The notes beneath the pieces are model-generated. The model saw only the letters and a list, made by a program, of their open reading frames with translations. It was not told where the DNA came from and made no database searches. From positions 124,001 to 188,000 of the forward strand of contig JAIELK010000006.1 in the NCBI GenBank assembly GCA_019753175.1: 64,000 nt of DNA, given 5' to 3'. Numbering within the stretch: the first letter of the stretch is position 1; each line of letters begins with the position of its first letter. This DNA is from Hyphomonadaceae bacterium (lineage in GTDB: Bacteria > Pseudomonadota > Alphaproteobacteria > Caulobacterales > Aquidulcibacteraceae). Both the position numbers and the translations under genes were made by a program. Shown here in pieces: positions 45,087 to 54,100 of the stretch.

Positions 45087-45899
45087 ATGGCCACTCGCAT
45101 CGCGCCTCCGACCCTACAGTCCCGCCACTACGGCGTCGTCAACTGGCTCGGACTTCAGACGCTGATCCAGCGCGAAGTGCAGCGCTTCCTCAAAGTGGGC
45201 GCACAGACCGTGTTCGCGCCGCTGATCCAGACCCTCCTGTTCATGATGGTGTTCGGGCTGATCATGCGTGAGGGCAATTGGCCTGGCAGCGCCCGGCCCT
45301 ACGCCGACGGGCTCGCCGCCGGGCTTGTGATGATGTCGATCCTGTCGAACGCCTTTCAGAACTCGTCGTCGTCGCTGGTGATCGCCAAGGTTCAGGGCAA
45401 CGCCGTGGACTTCCTGATGCCGCCCTTGAGCGCGCTTGAACTCACCATCGCCTTCATCGTCGGCGCCGCCGCCCGCGGTCTTCTAGTTGGCATCGCCTCG
45501 CTGATCGCGGTGGCGTGGCTCGCGAACGTGATCCCGGCGCATCCCTTGATCGCGCTCTACTACGCCATCGTTGCGTCGGTGATCTTCGGCGCCATCGGCT
45601 TGATGGGCGGGGTGTGGGCCGACAAGTTCGATCACCTCGCCGCAGTGACGAACTTCATCATCGTGCCGCTGACGTTCCTGTCCGGCACCTTCTATTCGAC
45701 TGAAGTGCTTCCCGAACCGCTGCGCACGATCTCGCACTACAATCCCGTATTCTCGCTGATCGACGGCTTCCGTTATGGCTTCATCGGCTCCGCCGACGCC
45801 CCCTTGCTGTGGGGCGCGATCGCAACCGGCGCGCTGGCGATTGCATTGACATGGGCGAGCTGGGCGATGCTGAACAGCGGATACAGATTGCGGAGCTAG
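45087..45899 (+). CDS. ABC-2 family transport permease
   Basis: A 270-residue ABC-2 type membrane protein with six predicted spans. It has REVQRFLKVGAQTVFAPLIQTLLFMMVFGLIM, then GLAAGLVMMSILSNAFQNSSSSLVIAKVQGNAVDFLMPPLSALEL, and FLSGTFYSTEVLPEPLRTISHYNPVFSLIDGFRYGFIG, the C-terminal block of YadH/NodJ-type permeases. No ATP-binding subunit is adjacent, so the partner must be elsewhere. It is divergent from gcrA. Polysaccharide or drug export is usual for the family, but the substrate is unknown here. Confidence 0.9.
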   Translation: MATRIAPPTLQSRHYGVVNWLGLQTLIQREVQRFLKVGAQTVFAPLIQTLLFMMVFGLIMREGNWPGSARPYADGLAAGLVMMSILSNAFQNSSSSLVIAKVQGNAVDFLMPPLSALELTIAFIVGAAARGLLVGIASLIAVAWLANVIPAHPLIALYYAIVASVIFGAIGLMGGVWADKFDHLAAVTNFIIVPLTFLSGTFYSTEVLPEPLRTISHYNPVFSLIDGFRYGFIGSADAPLLWGAIATGALAIALTWASWAMLNSGYRLRS

Positions 45900-45996
45900 C
45901 GCTGCGACCGGCGCCGGAAGAGGTCACTCGACGGCGCCGTGCTTCGCCGCTGTCACGCCAATCATGAGGGATGCGCTCGCACCATCGTTCGCCAGT

Positions 45997-47478
45997 CTAC
46001 GCCACCGACTCCAGCAACAGCACCCAATCCGTGCCGCCGCCCGCGTTGCCGCTCGGCACGGAGAGATTCACCGAACCGAGATTGAACGGGGAACCGGCGA
46101 TGGTTGTAAAGGCGCCATTGCTGGGATCGAACCAGCGCGCGCGCGCGCGCGGACCGCTCAGCCGCGAGAGATTCACGGTCAGCGTGCGCTGGGTTGGCGC
46201 GTAGATGACGCCGAACGAGCCGTTCGAGGCCAGCGACACCGCGGCGCGGTCGTTGCCGGTGAGGCCGCCGCCGGTGAGGAATAGCCCGGAAATGTCCGGC
46301 GCCAGCAGCTGCCAGTTCAACGCCGAATAAAAGTTCCAGAGGATGGTCATGCTCTGGGCGCCCAGCGTGTTGAGCTGAGTCTTCCAGCCCGGCGGACTGC
46401 CATATTGAGGCGCCGCGTCGAAGTGCCAAACCGGGGAATTGCCGAACACCTGCCCAAACGCGCCCGACAGCAGCGATGCATACGCCTGGCGGCGGAGCAC
46501 TGTCTGATTGCTGGTGCCGAACAGGTTGTCGTTTTCGTAGTTCGACTCCGCCATGAAGAACGGCATCGCCGACGCGCGCTGATACTCTGCGAGACAGCGG
46601 TCAACCATGTTCGAGCGGGTATAGACGTTATTGACATTGAGCCAAGTTTCACCGCTCCAGAACACCACTGGCGAGGTATCCGGCTCGCAATGCGCGGTCT
46701 GCAGCGCGTTTGGCGCGATTTCTCGGATCCCCTCCGACATCGCGCGCGTCAGAAGCTTTTCCGGCGGGTCGTGATCGCCGCCCGCAACCCAAAGGATGTT
46801 GTTGAAGCTGGCAAAGCGCGTGGCGACATAACGGCCGTAATTGCGGCACTTCGTGGCGCCATTGGCCACCATGGCTTGATACCAGCCCTCGTCGTTGCCA
46901 TCGAAACCGTGGTACGCGGGCGTCAGCAGCACCAGCATGCCGCGCGCCTGCGCTTCGCCTATGACGTACGCTGCGTGCGCGAAATACGCTTCGTTCGGCG
47001 TCGCGAAGTCGTTCGGTGTCGTGAACGGCGGCTGATTGTAGATGTTGTTCGGCGCGTTGAATGAGAACTTGGTGTCGATCAGCTCCACCAACACGGTGTT
47101 GAACTTCCGCGTCTGCCGATCGTTGAGATAGAGCACAGCGTCTTCACGCGTTAGATTCGAGATCAACGACCATGCGGTGTCGCCGTGAAGCAGGAACGGC
47201 GCCCCACCCGCGGTCACCAGATGCCGAACGCCGGTCTCACGCCGTAGCGGGAAAAGGCCCGGCGGCGGCGGCGGTGGCGGAGGTGGAGGCGGCGGTGGCG
47301 GCGGCGGCGGGGGTGGCGGAGGTGGGGGTGGCGGCGGCGGGGGTGGCGGCGGGGGTGGAGGTGGAGGTGACGATCCTCCCCCGCCACCGCCACCGCACGC
47401 GGCAACCGACGCGCCAAGGCCAGCAGCGACCGCACGGCGCGAGACCTCTCGGGTCGCGTCCTGATCCTTCTTGCCCAT
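45997..47478 (-). CDS. DUF4038-type glycosidase-like lipoprotein with a 36-proline tract
   Basis: A 493-residue lipoprotein. A twin-Arg-like signal (EVSRRAVAAGLGASVAAC, Cys28) leads to a Gly run, two Ser, and 36 consecutive prolines at residues 38-73. Then comes a DUF4038/apiosidase-like TIM barrel (LVTAGGAPFLLHGDTAWSLISNLTREDAVLYLNDR, ILWVAGGDHDP, PFFMAESNYEND) and a C-terminal beta domain (RARWFDPSNGAFTTIAGSPF). It is probably a surface or periplasmic carbohydrate-active protein. The proline tract needs EF-P for efficient translation. Substrate unknown. Confidence 0.85.
   Translation of the reverse strand: MGKKDQDATREVSRRAVAAGLGASVAACGGGGGGGSSPPPPPPPPPPPPPPPPPPPPPPPPPPPPPPPPPPPPGLFPLRRETGVRHLVTAGGAPFLLHGDTAWSLISNLTREDAVLYLNDRQTRKFNTVLVELIDTKFSFNAPNNIYNQPPFTTPNDFATPNEAYFAHAAYVIGEAQARGMLVLLTPAYHGFDGNDEGWYQAMVANGATKCRNYGRYVATRFASFNNILWVAGGDHDPPEKLLTRAMSEGIREIAPNALQTAHCEPDTSPVVFWSGETWLNVNNVYTRSNMVDRCLAEYQRASAMPFFMAESNYENDNLFGTSNQTVLRRQAYASLLSGAFGQVFGNSPVWHFDAAPQYGSPPGWKTQLNTLGAQSMTILWNFYSALNWQLLAPDISGLFLTGGGLTGNDRAAVSLASNGSFGVIYAPTQRTLTVNLSRLSGPRARARWFDPSNGAFTTIAGSPFNLGSVNLSVPSGNAGGGTDWVLLLESVA
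47260..47367 (-). repeat. Triplet-repeat tract encoding 36 prolines
   Basis: 108 bases of CCN codons (mixed CCG, CCA, CCC, CCT) on the minus strand, seen as NGG triplets on the plus strand. It is inside the DUF4038 lipoprotein gene between the lipid-anchor region and the catalytic domain. The mixed codons suggest selection for proline, not simple slippage alone, but such tracts vary in length readily. Confidence 0.9.
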
Positions 47479-47590
47479 GCCTGTCCCCTCGGTCGCTGGC
47501 GCCGCCCCGCGCCATCATACCCCGTTGGTCGGGCTTCGCCAGCCGTTGAGCGCGCAATCGCTCACGCCACAGGCGAATTGCAGGCCAGCT

Positions 47591-48595
47591 TCAAAGCGCC
47601 TTCGCCATCAACGGCAGGAACACGTCCATCCGGTAGTCCACGTCGGAATGGTCGTCGTCGTACTCCTCGTACGTGTGGGCGATGCCAGCGGCGGCGAGCT
47701 TTTTGGCGAAGCGGCGCATGCCGTAATGGATTCGGAACTGATCGCGGTTGCCGCAGTCCATGTAGAGGAGCTTCAGCGTGCGCAGATTTTCGCCCAGTGT
47801 GTCGAACATCACCACCGGATCGTGCTTCATCCAATTGGCCCAGCGCTCGGCGATGAGTTCGCCGGTGTGCGGATCGATCGGCAGACGCATGCAGCGAAAC
47901 TGCGTCGGATCGGGATCGTAGAACGCGCCCATAGCCAAATCCATCAACGTCATGCGATCACCGTGACCGATCTTCGGCTTGCTCTCGAGATAGGTTATGT
48001 AGCGCTCAATCGAGTAATCGTGTTTCCGCAAACGCTCAATGTCGTCGTAGAAGGTCGGAATGAACAACGCATCGAAACCCATGTCGCCGCTATTGATGGC
48101 GATTGCGCTCCAGACGTCGCTGCGATTCATGCCGTGCCAGGCCGCGCCGTAGCCGCCTGACGACTTGCCGAACACACCGCGCCGCCCTGCTCCACCGCAC
48201 GCAAACTTGGCCTCCACGAACGGCACGATCTCGTCGCAGACATAATCGCCGTAGCGGCCCGAGCCGGCGCTGTTGAGATACTGGTTGCCATAGAGCTTGG
48301 TGAAGCAATCGGGAAACGCCACCACGACGCGCGCCATGCCTTCATCCGCGAGCCGGTCGAGCCGCTCTGGCACGTTCTCGCCATAGTCCTTCCAGCCGGT
48401 ATGTTTGAGTCCCGAACCCCAATAGCCGGTAAGGTCGACCAGCAACGGCACGCGCTCCTCCGGCGTCCAGCCCGGTGGCGTCCACACGTGCAGTTCGCGC
48501 TCGACCGGATCGCCGAGCGGATTGCCGACAAGCACGTCGGATTTGTGCCAAAGGCGATGCACCTCGCCGCAGGGGATGGAGTGACCTTTGCGCAT
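47591..48595 (-). CDS. Esterase D-type alpha/beta-hydrolase
   Basis: A 334-residue alpha/beta-hydrolase of the putative-esterase family. It has RELHVWTPPGWTPEERVPLLVDLTGYWGSG, a catalytic serine in GVFGKSSGGYGAAWHGM, and a C-terminal HSDVDYRMDVFLPLMAKAL with the likely catalytic His. Enterochelin-esterase and S-formylglutathione-hydrolase-like proteins share this plan. ATG 48595 is preferred; the frame is open further upstream but that part is a shadow of argD. Substrate unknown. Confidence 0.88.
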   Translation of the reverse strand: MRKGHSIPCGEVHRLWHKSDVLVGNPLGDPVERELHVWTPPGWTPEERVPLLVDLTGYWGSGLKHTGWKDYGENVPERLDRLADEGMARVVVAFPDCFTKLYGNQYLNSAGSGRYGDYVCDEIVPFVEAKFACGGAGRRGVFGKSSGGYGAAWHGMNRSDVWSAIAINSGDMGFDALFIPTFYDDIERLRKHDYSIERYITYLESKPKIGHGDRMTLMDLAMGAFYDPDPTQFRCMRLPIDPHTGELIAERWANWMKHDPVVMFDTLGENLRTLKLLYMDCGNRDQFRIHYGMRRFAKKLAAAGIAHTYEEYDDDHSDVDYRMDVFLPLMAKAL

Positions 48596-48679
48596 GGACT
48601 GCCCTGATGGTCCGCGCCGCTTGACCTGACAAGCCGGGCGGCTCAGAAACCCGCCTTTCCCGCGTCCCGAGGGCCATTC

Positions 48680-49873
48680 ATGAGCGCCGCAGAAAGCCAC
48701 ATCCTTCCCGTCTATTCCCCGCCTGAGCAGGTTTTCGTGCGCGGCGAGGGCTGCTGGATCTGGGACGAGAAAGGCGACAAGTACCTCGACTGCATCGCCG
48801 GCATCGCCGTCAACGCGCTGGGTCACGCCCCGCATGTGCTGCAGAAGGCGCTGACCGAACAGGCGTCCAAGCTCTGGCACACCTCGAACATGTTCAAGGT
48901 CAAGGGTCAGGAAGAACTCGCCGCCAAATATGTGCGTGATTCGTTTGCAGAGGTGGTCTTCTTCACCAACTCCGGCACCGAAGCGATCGAAGGCGCACTC
49001 AAGACAGCGCGCAAATATCACACCGCCAACAACAGCCCCGAACGCATCGACATCATCGGTTTCCAAGGCTCGTTTCACGGCCGCTCTTACGCCGCCATCA
49101 ACGCTTCGGGCAATCCAAGCTATCTCGACGGCTTCGGACCGCGCTTGCCGGGCTTCATCCAGGTTCCATTCGGCGATCACGACGCGCTGAAAGCCGCGAT
49201 CGGCCCGACGACGGCGGCGGTGATCCTGGAGCCGGTGCAAGGCGAAGGCGGCGTGCGCGCCGTGCCTGAGCAATGCCTGCGGGGGTTGCGCGAACTCGCC
49301 GACGAGGAGGGCTTCCTCATCATCTTCGACGAAGTGCAATCCGGCGCCGGGCGCACCGGCAAGATGTGGGCGCATCAATGGAGCGGCATTGCGCCCGACA
49401 TCATGGCGGTGGCCAAAGGCGTCGGCGGCGGCTTCCCGATGGGTGCGTTCCTGGCCACGCGCGAAGCAGCCAAGGGCATGGTGCGCGGCGTGCACGGAAC
49501 AACGTTCGGCGGCAATCCCTTGGCCATGGCTGTCGGCAACGCCTGCTACGACGAATTGTCGAAGCCGGAATTCATGGCGCACGTCAACAAGGTGGCGAAC
49601 CAATTGGGCCAAGCACTTGAGAGCGTAAAGGACCGCCATCCCGAACTTGTGGCCGACGTGCGCGGCAAGGGCCTGTTGCGCGGCTTGAAGCTCACCATGG
49701 ATCCCAAGCCGATCCAGGGCGCGTTGCGCGACCGCAAAGTGCTGGTTGGCGTCGCCGGCGACAACGTGCTGCGGATGGCGCCGCCATTGATCATCAACGA
49801 AGCGGAAATCGCCCAAGCCATCGACGCGATCGGCGCTGCGCTCGCCGCGCAAATGGCGCAGGCCGGGGCGTGA
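48680..49873 (+). CDS. argD: Acetylornithine transaminase
   Basis: A 397-residue class III PLP aminotransferase that converts N-acetylglutamate semialdehyde to N-acetylornithine. It has LDCIAGIAVNALGHAPHVL, FFTNSGTEAIEGALKTARKYH, FHGRSYAAI, and the PLP lysine block MAVAKGVGGGFPMGAF after IFDEVQSGAGRTGKMW. It lies 62 bases before argF, and a REP-like element sits in the gap. Both are arginine synthesis genes, so the operon is biosynthetic. Start ATG 48680. Confidence 0.95.
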   Translation: MSAAESHILPVYSPPEQVFVRGEGCWIWDEKGDKYLDCIAGIAVNALGHAPHVLQKALTEQASKLWHTSNMFKVKGQEELAAKYVRDSFAEVVFFTNSGTEAIEGALKTARKYHTANNSPERIDIIGFQGSFHGRSYAAINASGNPSYLDGFGPRLPGFIQVPFGDHDALKAAIGPTTAAVILEPVQGEGGVRAVPEQCLRGLRELADEEGFLIIFDEVQSGAGRTGKMWAHQWSGIAPDIMAVAKGVGGGFPMGAFLATREAAKGMVRGVHGTTFGGNPLAMAVGNACYDELSKPEFMAHVNKVANQLGQALESVKDRHPELVADVRGKGLLRGLKLTMDPKPIQGALRDRKVLVGVAGDNVLRMAPPLIINEAEIAQAIDAIGAALAAQMAQAGA

Positions 49874-49888
49874 ACGCGGCCGCACCGA

Positions 49889-49913
49889 GGCGTCAGCCTG
49901 AGCTTGCCGAAGG
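49889..49913 (+). repeat. REP-like half-palindrome in the argD-argF gap (copy 3)
   Basis: GGCGTCAGCCTGAGCTTG followed by CCGAAGG (49889-49913) is one half of the same element seen at 26739-26786 and 29416-29465: GCGTCA, then CTGAG, then TG-CGAAG. Only one arm is clear here, so it is a partial copy. Confidence 0.55.
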
Positions 49914-49934
49914 CGACGCGGCTAGGAGCCCACA

Positions 49935-50867
49935 GTGATGACGCCCCGCCACTTCCTCGACATCGCCGATCTTTCGCGCGAGGAGCTGCGCGCCATCCTC
50001 GACGAAGCGCATGCGCGCAAGGCTGCGCGGCTCGATTGGCCGAAGGCCAAGCGCGACGAGGACGCGCCGCTCGAAGGCTACGCGCTCGCCATGATTTTCC
50101 AGAAGAACTCGACGCGCACCCGCGTCTCGTTCGAGGTAGCGATGACGCAACTGGGCGGCCACACCATTTCACTCAGCGCCGCCGACACCCAACTCGGCCG
50201 CGGCGAAACCGTGCAAGACACCGCCCGCGTGCTCGCGCGCATGGTCGATTGCGTGATGATCCGCGCCAACGCGCACGACGACGTACTAAGTTACGCGACA
50301 GCCAGTGCGATCCCGGTGATCAATGGTCTTACGGATCTCTCGCATCCGTGCCAGATCCTCGCCGATGTCATGACTATTGAGGAATGGTCGGGCGACATCG
50401 CCGGAAAGAGCGTGGCTTGGCTGGGCGACGGCAACAATGTATGCATGTCCTTCGTGCACGCAGCCGAAAAGCTGGGCTTCACGCTCCGCATCGCCACGCC
50501 GGCCGCCTACGCGCCGCGCACGCAGGAGATCGCTGCCGCGCGCGCCGCCGGCGCCGACGTCTCGATCAGTGTCGATCCGCACACAGCGATTGCGAACGCC
50601 GACGTCGTCGTTACCGACACATGGGTGTCAATGGGCGACACCGACAAGGATGCGCGCCTGGCCGCGTTCCCGCCCTACGCCATCAACGAGGCGATGATGG
50701 CGCGTGCTGCGAAGGACGCGATGTTCCTGCATTGCCTTCCCGCGCATCGCGGCGAGGAAGTTACCGACGCGGTAATCGACGGCGCCCGCTCCGCCGTCTG
50801 GGACGAAGCGGAGAACCGCATTCACGCGCAGAAAGCCGTGCTGATGTGGTGCTTGGGGAAATTGTAG
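49935..50867 (+). CDS. argF: Ornithine carbamoyltransferase
   Basis: A 310-residue OTCase that makes citrulline from ornithine and carbamoyl phosphate. The carbamoyl-phosphate loop is KNSTRTRVSFE, followed by HPCQILADVMTI, WLGDGNNVCMS, and the ornithine loop FLHCLPAHRGEEV. The start is GTG 49935 or ATG 49938, both downstream of AGGAG at 49924. It follows argD on the same strand. The next gene (PhoD-like) is on the opposite strand, so the operon ends here. Confidence 0.96.
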   Translation: MMTPRHFLDIADLSREELRAILDEAHARKAARLDWPKAKRDEDAPLEGYALAMIFQKNSTRTRVSFEVAMTQLGGHTISLSAADTQLGRGETVQDTARVLARMVDCVMIRANAHDDVLSYATASAIPVINGLTDLSHPCQILADVMTIEEWSGDIAGKSVAWLGDGNNVCMSFVHAAEKLGFTLRIATPAAYAPRTQEIAAARAAGADVSISVDPHTAIANADVVVTDTWVSMGDTDKDARLAAFPPYAINEAMMARAAKDAMFLHCLPAHRGEEVTDAVIDGARSAVWDEAENRIHAQKAVLMWCLGKL

Positions 50868-50907
50868 CCGCCGCGAGCGAAACGCTTTGCTGCGGTACAT
50901 GCCGTCC

Positions 50908-52038
50908 CTAAAGCCCGATCTCCCCGAACGCCACGCGCTGTTCGCGCACGACTGCGCCCTGCCCGTCCACCACCTGCAGCGCCAGCGCGCGCGCGTCCCA
51001 ATCGATCCGCGCCATGCCGTAATTGATCGGCGCGAACGTCGGTCCGATCTGGTTGCTGCTCATCTCCTCGTTCACATCGCGGAAGGAGAGATTGAGCGAT
51101 GACGTGGTCAGTTCGTAAGCCGGGTAGCCAATGAGACCGTCTTGCCGATAGAGCGCGGCCAAGTGTCGGTCGCCGGAAATGAAAACCACGCCTTTCGCGC
51201 CCGAGCGCCGTACGGTCTCGTAGAGCCGCGCCTGCTCGCGCGGCATCAGGCGCCAAGCCTCCCAGGCATGGCCGTCCGCCAGCACTTGGATCGACGAAAC
51301 GATGAAGCGGATGTCGGCCGGCTCGCGTAACTGCGCTTCAAGCCATTGCCATTGCGCATCCGACAGCATGCGCTGATCGGGATCCTCCGACAGCGCATAG
51401 CGGCCGTTCGGCGTCGATTGCGGAAGCCGCGTCAGCGGCGTGCGGCCCGAGCGGGTGTCGAGCAAAATGAATTGCACGCGCCGGCCCTCCGGCCCGAACA
51501 CACGCGCATCCCAAATGCCGTCACGCCCGGCGAAGCGGCCTTCGACGCGCCAGAAGCTTTCGAAAATGCGCTGCGCCATTTGCCGGCCGCTGAAGTCGCC
51601 GCCGCCATCGTTCCAGCCGAGATCATGATCGTCCCAGGTCGCCAGCATCGGCGCCGCCGCGCGCAAGCGCTGAAATTCCTCGCGCCCCGCCATCAGCGCG
51701 TATTGCGTGCGCAACTCCGGCAGCGCCATGTCGCCGGCCCAGGCGTCGCCGTAGACGTTGTCGCCCATATAGACCATGAGCTGCGGCCGTTCGGCGACGA
51801 TGCGATCGAGGATTGGGATCGGCTGCTGCGCCGTCTGGCACGAGCCGAATGCAATCGTGGTCAGCACGGTGTCGCTCGACGGCAGCGCTGGGCCCGCAGG
51901 CGCGACCGGCAGATCGCGCACCGAGAGCACGTAAGGCCGCAGCGCCGCGATCGGATCGGCGGGCGCGGTCGCGCCCTGCTGTGGCGCCGCGCACGCGGCC
52001 AGCGTCAAAGCGACGAACGCCAGCGACCAATGTCTCAT
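50908..52038 (-). CDS. PhoD-like alkaline phosphatase D family lipoprotein
   Basis: A 376-residue exported metallophosphatase. A lipoprotein-type signal (MRHWSLAFVALTLAAC) is followed by the PhoD fold: TIAFGSCQTAQQPIPILDRI, MVYMGDNVYGDAWAGD, LATWDDHDLGWNDGGGDF, FILLDTRSGR, and VFISGDRHLAALYR with the metal-binding His. These enzymes hydrolyse phosphodiesters or phosphomonoesters in the periplasm. The 3' end is convergent with argF. It shows no Pho-box-like promoter that I could recognise. Confidence 0.92.
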   Translation of the reverse strand: MRHWSLAFVALTLAACAAPQQGATAPADPIAALRPYVLSVRDLPVAPAGPALPSSDTVLTTIAFGSCQTAQQPIPILDRIVAERPQLMVYMGDNVYGDAWAGDMALPELRTQYALMAGREEFQRLRAAAPMLATWDDHDLGWNDGGGDFSGRQMAQRIFESFWRVEGRFAGRDGIWDARVFGPEGRRVQFILLDTRSGRTPLTRLPQSTPNGRYALSEDPDQRMLSDAQWQWLEAQLREPADIRFIVSSIQVLADGHAWEAWRLMPREQARLYETVRRSGAKGVVFISGDRHLAALYRQDGLIGYPAYELTTSSLNLSFRDVNEEMSSNQIGPTFAPINYGMARIDWDARALALQVVDGQGAVVREQRVAFGEIGL

Positions 52039-52100
52039 ACCACCCCTCCGTCAACCGCCGTCGCTTCTACAACAGCTCCACGACGGAATTGCAACGCCCG

Positions 52101-54026
52101 CTATTGCAGGCGCAGCACGCGGCGGAAGAAAAGCGTCTCCGCTTCGCGCTGGGCTTCCTGGTTTTCGCGCCGGGCAAAGCCGTGCCCCTCATTCATCGCG
52201 ATCATCATCCACGCCTCGCCGCCATTGCGCCGCACCGCGGCATAAACCTGCTCGGCCTCCGACACCGGCACGCGGGGGTCGTTGTAGCCGTGGATCACGA
52301 ACAGCGGCTTGTTGACGCGTCCCATATTATTGAGCGGCGAGATGCGGTCGAACACCGCGCGCATCTCCGGACTACGCTCGTCGCCATACTCGGCCCGCCG
52401 GAGATCGCGGCGATAGCCCGACGTGTTTTGCAGGAAGGTGACGAAGTTCGAGATGCCGACGATGTTGACGCCGCCGGCGAGGCGGTCGTTGTAATGCGTC
52501 ATAGACGCCAACACCATGTAGCCGCCATAGGAACCGCCATAGACGACGACGCGATCTTCATCGAGCGTCGCTTCCGCATCGACCCAGTCAAGCAGTGCGC
52601 CGATGTCGCGCACGGCGTCTTCCCGCTTCTCGGCATTGTCGAGCGCAAGAAAATCTCTGCCGTAGCCAGAAGAACCGCGCACGTTGGGCGCGATCACAGC
52701 AACGCCGAGTTCGTTGACCCAGTATTGGATGGTCGATGAAAAGCCAGGCCGGAATTGGGCTTCGGGGCCCCCATGGATGCTGATGATCACGGGATGCGGC
52801 CCCGGCGTACGGGGCCGATAGAGGAATCCGGTGATCTCCCGCCCGTCGAACGAACGCCAGCTGATCAGTTCCGGTTCGACGAAGGTCGACGACGGAATGC
52901 CGCCGGTTTCGCTCTGTGTCCACCGCGTCAGTGCGCGCGCGCGCATGTCCCAGGAATAGACGTCGCCCGGCGCCGTCGAGCTGTTCAGCGTGAAGCCGAT
53001 GCGCCGGCTCGCATCGTCGAACTCGACGCCGCTGACAATGCCCGCCGGCAGACGCGGGGCAGCGAGCGAGCGCAGGCTCCGCGCATCCATCAGGCGCAAG
53101 GACGAGCGCCCCGCCTCGTTCACGACATAGGCGATGGTGCGCCCGTTCGGAGACAGGTCGAAGCTCTCCACATCCCAAGTGAGGTCAGGCGTCAGCACCG
53201 TGCGTGCGCCCGTGGCGAGATCGACGCGCACGAGACGCTGAAACTGAGAGCCTTCATCCGATGTGGTGATGATTGAACGTCCGTCGGGCGTGAACTCCCC
53301 GCCGGAATAGGAAACGCGCAGGTCCGGCGTCAGCTGTGTCAGTGTGCGGCTGGCGAGGTCGAGTGTGAAGAGCCGGCTCTCGGCAATCGAAATGTACCGC
53401 TGGAGCAAGAGGCGTCCGCCGTCCGCCGAGAAGTCCAGCGGCCCGATCGCGCCCTCGCCGTCGAGCACCATGCGCCGCGCATCCGGGTTAGCGGGATCGG
53501 CGACGTAGATGTCGTAGTTTGGCTCGTTAGCCGGCACGAACGACCAGGCGATGGCGCCGCCGTCGTCGCTCCAGACGAAATTCTCATTGCGGCTTCCCGG
53601 CGTGGTGACCTGACGTGAACGGCCCGTCGCTTGGTCGAGAATATGGCCGCCGAAATTCTCATCGCCGCCGACATCGCGGGTAAACAAGATCTCTTCGGTC
53701 CCGGGTCGCATGCTCGCGCCCGCGATGCGCTCGTCATAAAAGGTGAGCTGTGTGCGCGCGCCCATCGGCTGGTCGACACGATGGAGTTGGTTAGTGTCGC
53801 CGAAGCGGGTGGAAATCAGCACGCCGCCGCTGGGCAGCCAATCGGCAAACCCGGCGCTGCGCGTATTCACATATTGACGCAAGCGCTCGGAAACATCCGC
53901 AGGCGTCACCGGCACGTTCTCAACACGAAGCGCGCCTCGCTCCTCCCGCTGCTGATGTGCCGTTTGCGCCGCCGCAGTCAACGAAAACGCCGCGATAACC
54001 GCAGTCGCCACCAGCATTCTACGCAT
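52101..54026 (-). CDS. S9 family prolyl oligopeptidase, exported
   Basis: A 641-residue peptidase with a signal peptide (MRRMLVATAVIAAFSLTAAAQ), a beta-propeller domain with repeated WDxESF-like and TxDVGGDE-like motifs, and a C-terminal alpha/beta-hydrolase. The nucleophile is in VVVYGGSYGGYMVLASM. The catalytic His is in the C-terminal MNEGHGFARREN, and the acid in IHGYNDPRVPVSEAEQ. Start ATG 54026 is chosen since the signal begins there. It is 75 bases downstream of the peptide-ABC ATPase gene, in the same direction, suggesting peptide use. Confidence 0.93.
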   Translation of the reverse strand: MRRMLVATAVIAAFSLTAAAQTAHQQREERGALRVENVPVTPADVSERLRQYVNTRSAGFADWLPSGGVLISTRFGDTNQLHRVDQPMGARTQLTFYDERIAGASMRPGTEEILFTRDVGGDENFGGHILDQATGRSRQVTTPGSRNENFVWSDDGGAIAWSFVPANEPNYDIYVADPANPDARRMVLDGEGAIGPLDFSADGGRLLLQRYISIAESRLFTLDLASRTLTQLTPDLRVSYSGGEFTPDGRSIITTSDEGSQFQRLVRVDLATGARTVLTPDLTWDVESFDLSPNGRTIAYVVNEAGRSSLRLMDARSLRSLAAPRLPAGIVSGVEFDDASRRIGFTLNSSTAPGDVYSWDMRARALTRWTQSETGGIPSSTFVEPELISWRSFDGREITGFLYRPRTPGPHPVIISIHGGPEAQFRPGFSSTIQYWVNELGVAVIAPNVRGSSGYGRDFLALDNAEKREDAVRDIGALLDWVDAEATLDEDRVVVYGGSYGGYMVLASMTHYNDRLAGGVNIVGISNFVTFLQNTSGYRRDLRRAEYGDERSPEMRAVFDRISPLNNMGRVNKPLFVIHGYNDPRVPVSEAEQVYAAVRRNGGEAWMMIAMNEGHGFARRENQEAQREAETLFFRRVLRLQ

Positions 54027-54100
54027 GCCAAGTCCCCATTTTTGTGTCGAAACGCTAGCGGCCAAGCCGCTTGGAACAAGTCCTTGTCGACGAGCCGTAC

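Noticed and set aside
47260-47367. Possible CRISPR or tandem-repeat array
   Set aside because: It is a simple NGG triplet tract coding for prolines, without repeat-spacer alternation.
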